Translations under genes and position numbers: made by a program
Notes under the pieces: model-generated
Told to the model about the DNA's origin: nothing
The model's database searches: none
The model's input: the letters and a program-made list of their open reading frames with translations, nothing else
NCBI RefSeq assembly: GCF_000316195.1
Contig: NZ_JH994111.1
Location: 1,745,418 to 1,809,417 of the forward strand
Direction of reading: 5' to 3'
Length of the DNA: 64,000 nt
Source of the DNA: Brachyspira hampsonii 30446
GTDB taxonomy: Bacteria > Spirochaetota > Brachyspiria > Brachyspirales > Brachyspiraceae
Shown: positions 37,464 through 45,889 of the stretch, piece by piece
Numbering within the stretch: the stretch's first letter is position 1
Layout of the letters: each line of letters begins with the position of its first letter

Positions 37464-38369
37464 TTAAAATTTTTCATTTTCATCATTAGATATGATTTTA
37501 ACTTCAGCATTCAAAGTAATACCTTTGTGATTATAAACTTCTTCTCTTACCTTTCTCATAAGATTTAAAATATCTCTTCCTGAAGCATTGTTGTAATTAA
37601 TTATAAAATTGGCATGATAAGGTGAAACCATAGCCCCTCCTACCCTAACATTTCGCATATTAATAGAATCTATAACCTTACCCGCTATCATATTAGTTTC
37701 ATAATCATTTAAAAATGTACTTCCGGCAGAAGGATATTTAAATTGATTCTTATTTTTTCTGTCATTATAAAATTTTTTCATTTCAGGCTTAATTATTTTT
37801 TTTGCTCCCTTATTCAATTTAAATCTTACATCAATAATTATATAGTTTTTATACTGAAAAACACTTTTTTTATAAGCATATTTACAATCATCAATACCAA
37901 TATGCATATATTCTATATTATCATCTATTATTCCCACACTATCTATAAACTCAGATACAGAATGCTCATAACATCTGGCATTCATATAAGCAGCACCGCC
38001 TATAGTACCGGGAAGTCCGTATAAAAACTCTAAACCTGTAAATGCATTTTTATAAGCATATTTAACAACATCAAAAACTTTAGCTCCAGAATATGCTAAA
38101 ATATTATGAGATGTATGCTCTATACGAGAGAAAAATCCGGTATAAATAATAGGAAACTCTATAACTTTATCCAAAAATAGTATATTGCTTCCGCCTCCTA
38201 AAATCATATACCTTTTATTATTATCATTAAGATATTTAATCAAATCTATAAAACCATTAATAGTTTCAGGTATATAAAATTCTAAAGCCTTAGCATTAAC
38301 CCTAAAAGTATTAAATTTTTTTAAAGAAACATTTTTTTTACTTAAAACACCATTAAAAGATTTAGCCAT
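37464..38369 (-). CDS. murB: UDP-N-acetylenolpyruvoylglucosamine reductase
   Basis: A 301-residue FAD enzyme that reduces UDP-GlcNAc-enolpyruvate to UDP-MurNAc in peptidoglycan synthesis. FAD-binding motifs ILGGGSNILF (about 56-65) and FLYGLPGTIGGAAYMNARCYE (about 114-134) are present, the proton-donor serine is in KYPSAGSTFLND (about 214), and the late glutamate is in GITLNAEVKII. The lack of the Tyr-loop insertion marks it as a type II MurB. An AGAGG site precedes the ATG. Confidence 0.95.
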   Translation of the reverse strand: MAKSFNGVLSKKNVSLKKFNTFRVNAKALEFYIPETINGFIDLIKYLNDNNKRYMILGGGSNILFLDKVIEFPIIYTGFFSRIEHTSHNILAYSGAKVFDVVKYAYKNAFTGLEFLYGLPGTIGGAAYMNARCYEHSVSEFIDSVGIIDDNIEYMHIGIDDCKYAYKKSVFQYKNYIIIDVRFKLNKGAKKIIKPEMKKFYNDRKNKNQFKYPSAGSTFLNDYETNMIAGKVIDSINMRNVRVGGAMVSPYHANFIINYNNASGRDILNLMRKVREEVYNHKGITLNAEVKIISNDENEKF

Positions 38370-38434
38370 TAAATCAACCTCTAATATAATTATAACATAT
38401 TAATAAAAATTAATAAAAATATAAAAAATAATTT

Positions 38435-38944
38435 TTATAAAATATACCAAATAGGTTTTGAATCAATTTTTGTATTAAAAAACATATCTTTGATATCCGC
38501 ATCCTTATTTATATTCCAAGCATTCAAATCCTGATTAAAATTCAAAGCATTCTTAAACATACAAGCCATATATCTAGCATTAGAAACATTCCAATTATTT
38601 AAAGGCTGATTAAAATTCTCTGCCCCATAAAACATATAAGATAAATCAATAACTTTAGAAACATTCCAATCATTAATATTTATGTTGAAATTTTTTATAT
38701 TATGAAACATAGATTTCATTGTTACAACATTAGAAGTATTCCACTTTTCTATGCCAGAAAAATCTATCCTCACATTATAATTCTCATATTCGCTATATGA
38801 ACCATCAAAACATGCATAATTAGGCTTATCAAAAAGCATAGACATGTCCGTTATTAATGAAGTGTCTATATCTCCTAAATAGATATTATTATTTTCTATT
38901 AAACTTCTTAATTCTATTTTATTCTTTGGTTTATATTTACTCAT
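38435..38944 (-). CDS. BspA-type 26-residue-repeat protein, cytoplasmic
   Basis: A 169-residue protein built of DUF285-type repeats of about 24-26 residues with the core W-N-(T/V)-S-x-(V/A)-x-x-M-x-x-M-F-x-x-(A/N)-x-x-F-N (e.g. WNTSNVVTMKSMFHNIKNFN and WNVSKVIDLSYMFYGAENFN). These repeats are typical of surface proteins, yet this one has no signal peptide. It begins three bases after the scpA stop codon and is probably co-transcribed with it. Function unknown. Confidence 0.75.
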   Translation of the reverse strand: MSKYKPKNKIELRSLIENNNIYLGDIDTSLITDMSMLFDKPNYACFDGSYSEYENYNVRIDFSGIEKWNTSNVVTMKSMFHNIKNFNININDWNVSKVIDLSYMFYGAENFNQPLNNWNVSNARYMACMFKNALNFNQDLNAWNINKDADIKDMFFNTKIDSKPIWYIL

Positions 38945-38947
38945 AAC

Positions 38948-39919
38948 TTAATTATTATCATCATTTCCTGAAGAATTATTTTCAGTATTTTCATTAACTT
39001 CTTCTACACTTTCTTTATTATTAGCAGATTCTTTGGCATTATTATTTTCTTCTTTTGAACTATCTTCATTATTTTGATGCATAAAACTCTCATCTCTTTT
39101 GAACACATAAATCTCTCTGAACTTCATCTCTTGTTTAAGAAGAATTTCTTTTTCTTTAACAAGTTCAAGCATAGCCAAAAAAAATGTAACAAGCTGCCTT
39201 TTAGTAACTCCGTCTTTAAATAAAGTAATGAAAGGAAAAAAAGCCGTCTCAGATAATTTTATTCTTATCATATCAATAGCATTATCTATATGGAAATTAG
39301 ACATTCCGGAAAGAACAGCCAAATCCGTTTCCGGTACAAACTGCACTTTTGTGAATGCATAAACCAAATCATAAAGCGTAATATCCTTCCAAGCTATTTC
39401 ATTGTCATCAGTATTCACAGTTTTAAAGAATTTCACTCTTTCGGTATCTTTCCTTTCAAATATAGAATCCGATGTATCTTGCATTTTATCAAGCTCTTCT
39501 GAAACCATTTTATATCTTTGAAATTCCAGCATCTGCTCAACTATTTCAAATTTAAGTCTGTCTGTAAACTTGTCATCATCCATATCATGAGGAAGAAGCA
39601 TTTTTGATTTATAAAGATGAAACTCTGAAGCAACAACCAAAAAGTCCCCCGTAGAATCCAAATTTAAAGCAGCCTGAGCTTTCAAATATTCTACAAACTG
39701 ATCTATAATTTCAAGTATAGACACTTCATATATACTTTTCTCGCTTCTTTTAAGCATATCAAAAAGTATAGACAAAGGTCCTTCATAATCTATACTAGAT
39801 AATGAAACGGTAAACTCTTTATAATCAGTCTTACTGTTTTCTGATTCTTCACTAGCTGAAGCATTTGTGTTTATATTATTATTATTTTCTTGCTTTGTTT
39901 CGTTTATATTCTCTTCCAT
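38948..39919 (-). CDS. scpA: Segregation and condensation protein A
   Basis: A 323-residue kleisin subunit of the SMC condensin. The domain core starts at FTVSLSSIDYEGPLSILFDMLKRSEKSIYEVSILEIIDQFVEYL, which matches the ScpA start (usually Y....+.FEGPLDLLL.LI....ldi.di.i..i..qYl). The C-terminal winged-helix-like end lies near 235-275. Both ends carry extra Asn/Glu/Ser-rich low-complexity tails (about 1-30 and 280-323) beyond the usual ~250 residues. scpB is not adjacent. No clear ribosome site. Confidence 0.88.
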   Translation of the reverse strand: MEENINETKQENNNNINTNASASEESENSKTDYKEFTVSLSSIDYEGPLSILFDMLKRSEKSIYEVSILEIIDQFVEYLKAQAALNLDSTGDFLVVASEFHLYKSKMLLPHDMDDDKFTDRLKFEIVEQMLEFQRYKMVSEELDKMQDTSDSIFERKDTERVKFFKTVNTDDNEIAWKDITLYDLVYAFTKVQFVPETDLAVLSGMSNFHIDNAIDMIRIKLSETAFFPFITLFKDGVTKRQLVTFFLAMLELVKEKEILLKQEMKFREIYVFKRDESFMHQNNEDSSKEENNNAKESANNKESVEEVNENTENNSSGNDDNN

Positions 39920-39977
39920 AATGAATTATAATATATTATAAAAATATAAAAATTCAAGTATATAATTTTCAATTAAC

Positions 39978-40085
39978 ATACTTGTTTCAAAAGTAAAGGT
40001 GAGTTTGTATGCCAAAAAGTCGTGGTATAGGGTTTGCAGACTAGTACTCTCAATTATAAATAAAATTAGTTTTTTAACAACTCTA
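39978..40085. mobile_element. MITE-like element, short copy
   Basis: Left end ACTTGTTTCAAAAGTAA and right end AGTTTTTTAACAACTCTA match the family's terminal repeats with some changes, and the right interior (AATTATAAATAAAATTAG) is shared with the copies ending at 12351, 52638 and 59307. Only about 108 bases long, so the core has been lost. Confidence 0.6.
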
Positions 40086-40113
40086 TTGACAATAAATGAA
40101 ATTCTAATATTAT
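40086..40113 (+). promoter_or_regulatory. Promoter of the oxidoreductase gene
   Basis: TTGACA (40086-40091) and TATTAT (40108-40113), 16-base spacer, directly abutting the MITE-like element. Confidence 0.6.
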
Positions 40114-40149
40114 TTAAATGTATTAAAATAATTTATAAGGGGTAACATA

Positions 40150-41130
40150 ATGAAAAAAATTAATATAGGTTTTATAGGTGCAGGAAATATTGCCAAAAAA
40201 ATGGCTCAAACTATTTCAAAAATTAAAGAAGCACAATCTTATGCAGTAAGTGCAAGAGATATAAAAAGAAGCAAGGCTTTTGCCAAAAAATACGGATTCA
40301 AAAAATTTTACGGCTCTTATGAAGAAATGTTAAAAGATGAAAATGTAGATTTGGTATATATAGCTACTCCCCATTCTCATCATTATGAACATATAAAATT
40401 ATGCTTAGAAAATAATAAACATGTTATATGTGAAAAGGCTTTTACTGTTAATGTTAAACAGGCAAGAGAAGTTTTAATACTTGCTAAAAAGAAAAAACTT
40501 TTACTTGCTGAAGCTATTTGGACTAGATATATGCCTAGCAGACAAATAATCAATGATACTATAAAAAGCGGAATTATAGGGAAAGTAACTTCATTAACTG
40601 CGAATCTAGGTTATGTTATAAACAAAGTACCTAGATTAATAGAGCCTGAACTTGCAGGCGGTGCTTTGCTTGATGTGGGTGTTTATACTATTAATTTTGC
40701 TTTGATGGTATTTGGCAATAAAATAAAAAAAATAGATTCTTCATGCATAAAAACTAAAAAAGGAGTAGATGAGCAGAACGCTATTACATTAACTTTTGAA
40801 GATGATAAAATGGCTATACTAAACTCTACAATGTCAGCATTAACTAATAGAGAAGGTGTTATTAATGGAGATAAAGGCTATATAGTTGTAAAAAATATAA
40901 ATAATCCTGAAAGCATAACAGTTTATTCTCTTGATAGAAAAGCTATAAAAACTATTAAAGTTCCTAAACAAATAACAGGCTATGAATATCAAATAATTTC
41001 CTGTATCAATGCTATTAATAATAAAAAATTAGAATGCCCAGAAATGCCTCATGAAGATATTTTAAGAGTGATGAATATAATGGATACTTTGAGAAGAAGC
41101 TGGAAAATAAAATACCCTTTTGAAAAATAA
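40150..41130 (+). CDS. Gfo/Idh/MocA-family oxidoreductase
   Basis: A 326-residue NAD(P)-dependent dehydrogenase. The N-terminal Rossmann motif is IGFIGAGNIAKKMAQTI (about 4-20), the EKAFTVN segment (about 97-103; usually EKP) holds the catalytic lysine, and the C-terminal alpha/beta domain includes GGALLDVGVYTINFA (about 174-188). It resembles trans-1,2-dihydrobenzene-1,2-diol dehydrogenase-like members that act on sugars or inositol derivatives; the substrate is not determined. AAGGGG precedes the ATG, and the gene stands alone. Confidence 0.85.
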   Translation: MKKINIGFIGAGNIAKKMAQTISKIKEAQSYAVSARDIKRSKAFAKKYGFKKFYGSYEEMLKDENVDLVYIATPHSHHYEHIKLCLENNKHVICEKAFTVNVKQAREVLILAKKKKLLLAEAIWTRYMPSRQIINDTIKSGIIGKVTSLTANLGYVINKVPRLIEPELAGGALLDVGVYTINFALMVFGNKIKKIDSSCIKTKKGVDEQNAITLTFEDDKMAILNSTMSALTNREGVINGDKGYIVVKNINNPESITVYSLDRKAIKTIKVPKQITGYEYQIISCINAINNKKLECPEMPHEDILRVMNIMDTLRRSWKIKYPFEK

Positions 41131-41141
41131 ATTATAAAATA

Positions 41142-41174
41142 AAAGCCGCTAATATTTGTATATTAACGGCTTAT
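41142..41174. terminator. Hairpin terminator between converging genes
   Basis: AAAGCCG-TAATA pairs with TATTA-CGGCTT around a TTTG loop, between the oxidoreductase and GNAT genes; A and T tracts on both sides. Confidence 0.8.
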
Positions 41175-41184
41175 ATATATTTCT

Positions 41185-41691
41185 TTAATTAATATCATAA
41201 ACATATACGCTTTCTGCTATATCTTCATCATCTATTTTTAAAGTGTTTTTTGTACCGGAATCTTTAAAACCATTTTTCTCATAAAATTTTTTAGCTTCTT
41301 CATTTTTATCAAAAACACAAAGACATATATTAGTGTATCCAGACTCTTTCATATATTTTACAGCCTGCTCTAATAATAACTTACCTATTCCGGAGCCTTG
41401 ATATATAGGGTGAACATATAATGATATTATCTCTCCATACCCTTCCATACTGCATCTGCTCTTTCCATGTGATATAACCGCTATAGGCTTTCCATCAATA
41501 TATGCTAAATGTGCCTCTCTTGTTTTATTATTAATACCGTCTTCAAACTCCTCGCACCAATCATCTAAATATATTCTTTTAAGATATGAATCAGGTATAA
41601 TATTTTTATAAGCATCTTTCCAGCATATAGCATGAAGCTTACTTATATCAAAAACATCTTCTAATCCGGCTTTCTTTATAGTTATATCCAT
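41185..41691 (-). CDS. GNAT-family N-acetyltransferase
   Basis: A 168-residue acetyltransferase. The acetyl-CoA loop is VHPIYQGSGIGKLLLEQAVKYM (about 93-114), matching Q-x-x-G-x-G/A, with the downstream strand CLCVFDKNEEAKKFYEKNGF typical of motif B. It transfers acetyl from acetyl-CoA to an amine of unknown identity. A GAGG site precedes the ATG. Monocistronic by context. Confidence 0.88.
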   Translation of the reverse strand: MDITIKKAGLEDVFDISKLHAICWKDAYKNIIPDSYLKRIYLDDWCEEFEDGINNKTREAHLAYIDGKPIAVISHGKSRCSMEGYGEIISLYVHPIYQGSGIGKLLLEQAVKYMKESGYTNICLCVFDKNEEAKKFYEKNGFKDSGTKNTLKIDDEDIAESVYVYDIN

Positions 41692-41793
41692 TTAATTATA
41701 CCTCAGCATTTTAATAATAATTATTACTATTAAATAAATTATATATCTATAATAAGTTATTTTCAATTATTTATTATTATTTTTAATAAAAAA

Positions 41794-42372
41794 TTATAAA
41801 CTGCTGAGATTCCTTAAAGCATTACTTATCAAATCTTCTGTAGTCATATTATCTTTATTTTCTATTGCCGACAAAGCCTTAACAGCTTCATTATTTGAAA
41901 AACCTAATGATATCAAAGCCTTTATAACATCGCTTTCATTATCATTACTAATAACAGATGATGAAATATTAATATCGATCTTTTCTATTTTATCCCTAAG
42001 CTCAAATAAAAGTTTTTCTGCCTTCTTAACTCCCATACCCGATACTTTTTTAAGTAAATTTATATCCTTATTAAAAAGTATATGCATCAAATCATTTATG
42101 GAATAAGTAGAAAGAACTTCCATAGCCAATTTAGGACCTACTCCTGAAGCAGACATCAGAGTAGTAAACATATTTTTTTCTTCTCTAGTCAAAAAACCAT
42201 AAAGTATCATAGCATCTTCTCTGTGTATGAGTTTGGTATAAAGTCTTATATTATCATCATTTTTTACATCTAATTTTTTTGATACTATAATCTCATAACC
42301 AACACCATTACAAAGAAGAGCTATGACACCTTCAGATATTATTTGAACTTTACCTTCTATAAAAGCGAACAT
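41794..42372 (-). CDS. ruvA: Holliday junction DNA helicase subunit RuvA
   Basis: A 192-residue protein with the three RuvA domains: an OB-fold start (MFAFIEGKVQIISEGVIALLCNGVGYEI), two helix-hairpin-helix units (ASGVGPKLAMEVLST and VSGMGVKKAEKLLFELRDK) and a C-terminal RuvB-binding domain (SDVIKALISLGFSNNEAVKAL). It binds four-way junctions and recruits RuvB for branch migration. ruvB and ruvC are not adjacent. Its ATG shares one base with the stop codon of the preceding metal-binding gene (TAATG), so the two are coupled. Confidence 0.95.
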   Translation of the reverse strand: MFAFIEGKVQIISEGVIALLCNGVGYEIIVSKKLDVKNDDNIRLYTKLIHREDAMILYGFLTREEKNMFTTLMSASGVGPKLAMEVLSTYSINDLMHILFNKDINLLKKVSGMGVKKAEKLLFELRDKIEKIDINISSSVISNDNESDVIKALISLGFSNNEAVKALSAIENKDNMTTEDLISNALRNLSSL

Positions 42373-42581
42373 TATAAACTAGGTTCGTATTCCAATTCTT
42401 TTATAGCTTCAAACATTTTATCAGTACCTACTTTAGACTCATCATATTCCACTTCAGCACAAGCATTTTCTAAACTTACATTAACTTTGCTTATACCGTC
42501 TAAAGCACTTAATTCCTCTGTAACTGCCTTAACACAATTCTGACAGCCCATACCTTTTATTTTTATAGTAATATTTTTCAT
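42372..42581 (-). CDS. Heavy-metal-associated domain protein (CopZ-like)
   Basis: A 69-residue single HMA domain with the metal-binding GMGCQNCVKAV motif (Cys at 13 and 16) and the ferredoxin-like beta-alpha-beta pattern. It probably carries Cu(I) to an exporter. No copper ATPase is nearby; instead it overlaps ruvA and follows the two-component system, an unusual setting for a chaperone. An AAGGAG site precedes the ATG. Confidence 0.88.
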   Translation of the reverse strand: MKNITIKIKGMGCQNCVKAVTEELSALDGISKVNVSLENACAEVEYDESKVGTDKMFEAIKELEYEPSL

Positions 42582-42648
42582 TTACTACTCCTTTGTTATA
42601 ATTATCTAACAATTATATACTACGCAAGGGTATTTTTCAATTATTTTT

Positions 42649-44412
42649 TCATTTTTTTTCAATTTTTTTAACATCTTCTTCTTTATATAAATTAAATACA
42701 ACTGTCATCTCTGTACCGACATTCTCTTCACTTTTAATATGTATATCCGCATTGTAATAATTGCATATATTTTTTACTATTGTAAGTCCAAGACCTGTAC
42801 CATGAACTTTTAAATATTTATTGTTTTTAACTCTGAAAAATCTCTCAAAAACTCTATTCAAATACTGCGGAGCTATGCCGCATCCCGTATCCTTCACTGA
42901 AAATATAGCTTTATCTGCATTCTTCTTTAGATATATCTTTACTTTACCTTCATCATCAGTATATTTTATAGCATTATCAACTAAATTATTAACAACTTCA
43001 GTAATTTTTTCTTTATTAGCCATTATAACAGCTGATTCTATATCTAATTGTACATCTATATTTCTCTGTTCTGCTTTTATTCTATTGCTCTCAAATACAT
43101 CAAGAACAATATCCTTAATATCTATTTCTTCATCAATAGTCTCTTTCCAATTAGCCTCTATACGGCTTAATGTAAGCATATCAATAACAAGGTCTTTCAT
43201 TCTTAAAGCCTCATTATTAATCCTTTTAATAAAATCAGCCTGATTCTTTCCTCCGCCTGTAGCAATAAGAAGTTCAGAATATCCTATTATAGAAGTAAGA
43301 GGGGTTTTTAATTCATGAGAAGCATTTATAAAGAAATCCTGCTTTTCTATCTCAACCTTTCTTATATCTGTAACATCTTCAAATTTTATTAATGCCGATA
43401 TATTTTCATTGTTCCTTATGGGGATAATACTTATTTCTATATCCATAGTATGTTCTTTGACATCAAATTTTGAAAATCTACTGAACTCTATGGCATTGTC
43501 TATTTTTTCTATTACATAATCATCTTTTATAATCTCATTAAGTTTTTTTATATTACTGTCAGAAATTTCAAGCAAATCCAATGCATATTGATTAATAAAA
43601 AATATCTCTTTATTTTTATTAACAGCAATAATACCCTGTGCTATATTCTCAAGTACATAATTAAGTTTTTCTCTCTCTGTCTGATACCCTGTAATATTTT
43701 CATTCAAACTCACAGCTAATTCATTTATATCATAAAGAATAGTATTTATATCATTATATCCCGTTAAATTTTTAGGCGTTGTTGATTTATTATTGTATAT
43801 ATTATCAAGAGTTTCTTTTATCATATAGAAAGGAATCATAATATTACGGCTCATCAAAGGAAGAACCAAAGCCATAACTATAATAACTACACCTATAACC
43901 ATAACAGCTGTAAATAAAAAACTTATTAAATATTTATTAACAGACTCTATAGGAATAGAAACCCTAAGTATATAATCTCTCTTGTCATCAGCTTTAATTT
44001 TTTTGGACACATACATATAAGGAGTTTTCTGACTAATAGAAGTATTAATAGAAAAAGCCGGTTTATTTTCTATGCTATGCAATGCCGCTATAACATCGCT
44101 TCTATTGGTATGATTTCCCATAGGATTTTTGGAAGTATCTGTCATAGTATCAGCTATTACAACTCCATTTGTAGATATTATACTGATCCTTAATTCTTCT
44201 TTATCCGACTGCAGTACAAATTTTCTAAAAGCATCTTCAGTTTGTACATCGTATAAATCAATTTCTTTTTCAAGCATTTCAATAATATTTACTATCATAA
44301 CCTGACTGTATACGATATTATTATACTGCACAGTAAACAGTATACCTATAAACATTAAAGCACTTGAAAGTATCAAAATGAGTAATGATTTATAAAATAT
44401 ATTCTTGATCAT
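42649..44412 (-). CDS. PhoR-like sensor histidine kinase
   Basis: A 587-residue membrane kinase: TM1 at about 8-28, an extracytoplasmic sensor region (about 30-165), TM2 at about 165-190, a linker, a PAS-like domain (about 245-345), then the histidine kinase core with FFINASHELKTPLTSIIGYSE (phospho-His about 365) and the ATPase boxes NNLVDNAIKYTD, DTGCGIAP and GTGLGLTIV. It phosphorylates the regulator encoded 13 bases upstream. The arrangement is that of PhoR, VicK and relatives; the stimulus is unknown. Confidence 0.9.
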   Translation of the reverse strand: MIKNIFYKSLLILILSSALMFIGILFTVQYNNIVYSQVMIVNIIEMLEKEIDLYDVQTEDAFRKFVLQSDKEELRISIISTNGVVIADTMTDTSKNPMGNHTNRSDVIAALHSIENKPAFSINTSISQKTPYMYVSKKIKADDKRDYILRVSIPIESVNKYLISFLFTAVMVIGVVIIVMALVLPLMSRNIMIPFYMIKETLDNIYNNKSTTPKNLTGYNDINTILYDINELAVSLNENITGYQTEREKLNYVLENIAQGIIAVNKNKEIFFINQYALDLLEISDSNIKKLNEIIKDDYVIEKIDNAIEFSRFSKFDVKEHTMDIEISIIPIRNNENISALIKFEDVTDIRKVEIEKQDFFINASHELKTPLTSIIGYSELLIATGGGKNQADFIKRINNEALRMKDLVIDMLTLSRIEANWKETIDEEIDIKDIVLDVFESNRIKAEQRNIDVQLDIESAVIMANKEKITEVVNNLVDNAIKYTDDEGKVKIYLKKNADKAIFSVKDTGCGIAPQYLNRVFERFFRVKNNKYLKVHGTGLGLTIVKNICNYYNADIHIKSEENVGTEMTVVFNLYKEEDVKKIEKK

Positions 44413-44424
44413 CTTTTATTAAAA

Positions 44425-45111
44425 TTATTGTACATCTGTTAATTTATATCCCATACCTCTAATGGTTATAATGTTTTCTTTAGTTAAATCAAGTTTTTGC
44501 CTTATTGACTTTATATGCATATCAATGGTTCTTGTTTCCATAGTATGATCAACGCCCCATACTTCTTCAAGCATAGTTTCTCTATCAACTACATTATTAG
44601 CATTTTCCATCAATAGCTTAAGCAAATCGAATTCTTTCTGCGTTAAAATAACCTGCCTGTCTCCTACAAAAACATTTCTCTTCTTAACAACAAGTTTTAT
44701 ATCACCAAAAGTAAGCTCTTCTGCATCCAATCTTACATCTTTCTTTCTTAAATTTGCCTTAATTCTTGCAAGAAGCTCAAGTACAGAAAAAGGTTTAGGC
44801 ATATAATCATCTGCACCCAAATTTAGACCTGTAACAATGTTTATTTCGCTGGTTTTAGCTGTAAGCATTATTACTTTAATAGGAAGATGGGCATAATCTG
44901 TTCTAATAATCTTTAATATTTCTGTACCTTCTATGTCAGGAAGCATTATATCAAGCAATACCAAATTAGGAGTTTGTTTTTTCAATGCCTCAAGCATATC
45001 ATTGCCATTAGAAAAACATTCTATAGTATATCCTGCCTCTTCAACAGTATATTTAATAAGATCTCTGATATTATCATCATCTTCTACTGAGTAAATAAGT
45101 TCTTTATTCAT
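44425..45111 (-). CDS. PhoB/OmpR-family response regulator
   Basis: A 228-residue regulator. The receiver domain (1-120) has the acidic pair Asp11-Asp12, the phospho-acceptor Asp54 in LVLLDIMLPD and Lys in PKPFSVLELLARIKA; the winged-helix DNA-binding domain (about 130-225) has QKEFDLLKLLM and RTIDMHIKSIRQKL. It is the partner of the kinase encoded 13 bases downstream. Promoter elements in the AT-rich gap to the divergent metalloregulator could not be fixed with confidence. Confidence 0.93.
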   Translation of the reverse strand: MNKELIYSVEDDDNIRDLIKYTVEEAGYTIECFSNGNDMLEALKKQTPNLVLLDIMLPDIEGTEILKIIRTDYAHLPIKVIMLTAKTSEINIVTGLNLGADDYMPKPFSVLELLARIKANLRKKDVRLDAEELTFGDIKLVVKKRNVFVGDRQVILTQKEFDLLKLLMENANNVVDRETMLEEVWGVDHTMETRTIDMHIKSIRQKLDLTKENIITIRGMGYKLTDVQ

Positions 45112-45285
45112 AAAATACTACCAAAATTAAAATAATTTATTGTCAAATTAAACACTTTTTATATCATAAATATAATAAAAAAATATTTTTTGTCAAAAAT
45201 ATTTATTTAGACTAAAATAACTAATTTATTATGAAATATAAAACTTTGATATTCTACATTATGTAAAAAAATAGGAATTTAAATA

Positions 45286-45313
45286 TTGACTTATAATATT
45301 TTTATATTAAAAT
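45286..45313 (+). promoter_or_regulatory. Promoter giving a near-leaderless mRNA
   Basis: TTGACT (45286-45291) and TAAAAT (45308-45313), 16-base spacer. The predicted start, about 45320, is a few bases before the ATG at 45323, leaving no room for a ribosome-binding site. Confidence 0.5.
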
Positions 45314-45322
45314 CATTTATAT

Positions 45323-45739
45323 ATGAAACAAGAAATAACACCTATATTAGAAAATTATTTAGAGACTATCTACAACCTTGAAGTAGAAAAAAATTTTAAA
45401 GAAGCTATTAGAATAACAGATATAGCTGATTTAGTAGGACGCTCCAAAGCTAGTGTTAATACGGCTATTAAAACTTTGTCAAAATTAGGGCATATAAAAC
45501 ATGAGCATTACGGAGATATAGAGCTTACTGAAAGCGGAAGAGCTATAGGAAAAGATATTGCTGAAAGGCATGCTATATTCTACTACTTCCTTACAAAAGT
45601 ATTAAATGTAGATGAAAAAATAGCTGATGAAGAAGCATGTTTAATAGAACATGCTATGAGCAAAGATACTGTACATAAGTTTAAAGAGTTTCTTTGCGGA
45701 TACTGCAAAAAAGAAAATATTTTTAATAAAGAAAATTAA
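45323..45739 (+). CDS. DtxR/MntR-family metalloregulator
   Basis: A 138-residue repressor. The N terminus ITPILENYLETIYNLE and the winged helix RITDIADLVGRSKASVNTAIKTLSKLGHIKHEHYGDIELTESG match the iron/manganese-dependent family; the dimerisation part has ADEEACLIEHAMS, which holds metal ligands (Glu, Cys, Glu, His) like the MntR DEAcxxEH motif. There is no C-terminal SH3 domain, so it is the short, MntR/TroR-like form. It should repress metal-uptake genes when metal is plentiful; none is adjacent. The C terminus has a CGYC pair of uncertain meaning. Confidence 0.85.
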   Translation: MKQEITPILENYLETIYNLEVEKNFKEAIRITDIADLVGRSKASVNTAIKTLSKLGHIKHEHYGDIELTESGRAIGKDIAERHAIFYYFLTKVLNVDEKIADEEACLIEHAMSKDTVHKFKEFLCGYCKKENIFNKEN

Positions 45740-45821
45740 ATAAGCAGTTTATAATCAGTATTTATAATCTAATTTAATATAAACTTATATTGTATAATAA
45801 AAATAATTTTTATAAAAAAAT

Positions 45822-45864
45822 AACAAAGACTAAATTATACATTTTTATAAATTTAGTCTTTGTT
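45822..45864. terminator. Hairpin terminator between converging genes
   Basis: Perfect 15-bp arms AACAAAGACTAAATT / AATTTAGTCTTTGTT around a 13-base loop, between the metalloregulator and lysA. Confidence 0.85.
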
Positions 45865-45889
45865 TTAATATTTTTAATAATTTAATTAA

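Noticed and set aside
42821..43243. 140-codon plus-strand frame opposite the histidine kinase
   Set aside because: It lies wholly over the conserved kinase domain in reverse; Leu/Ser-rich shadow translation.
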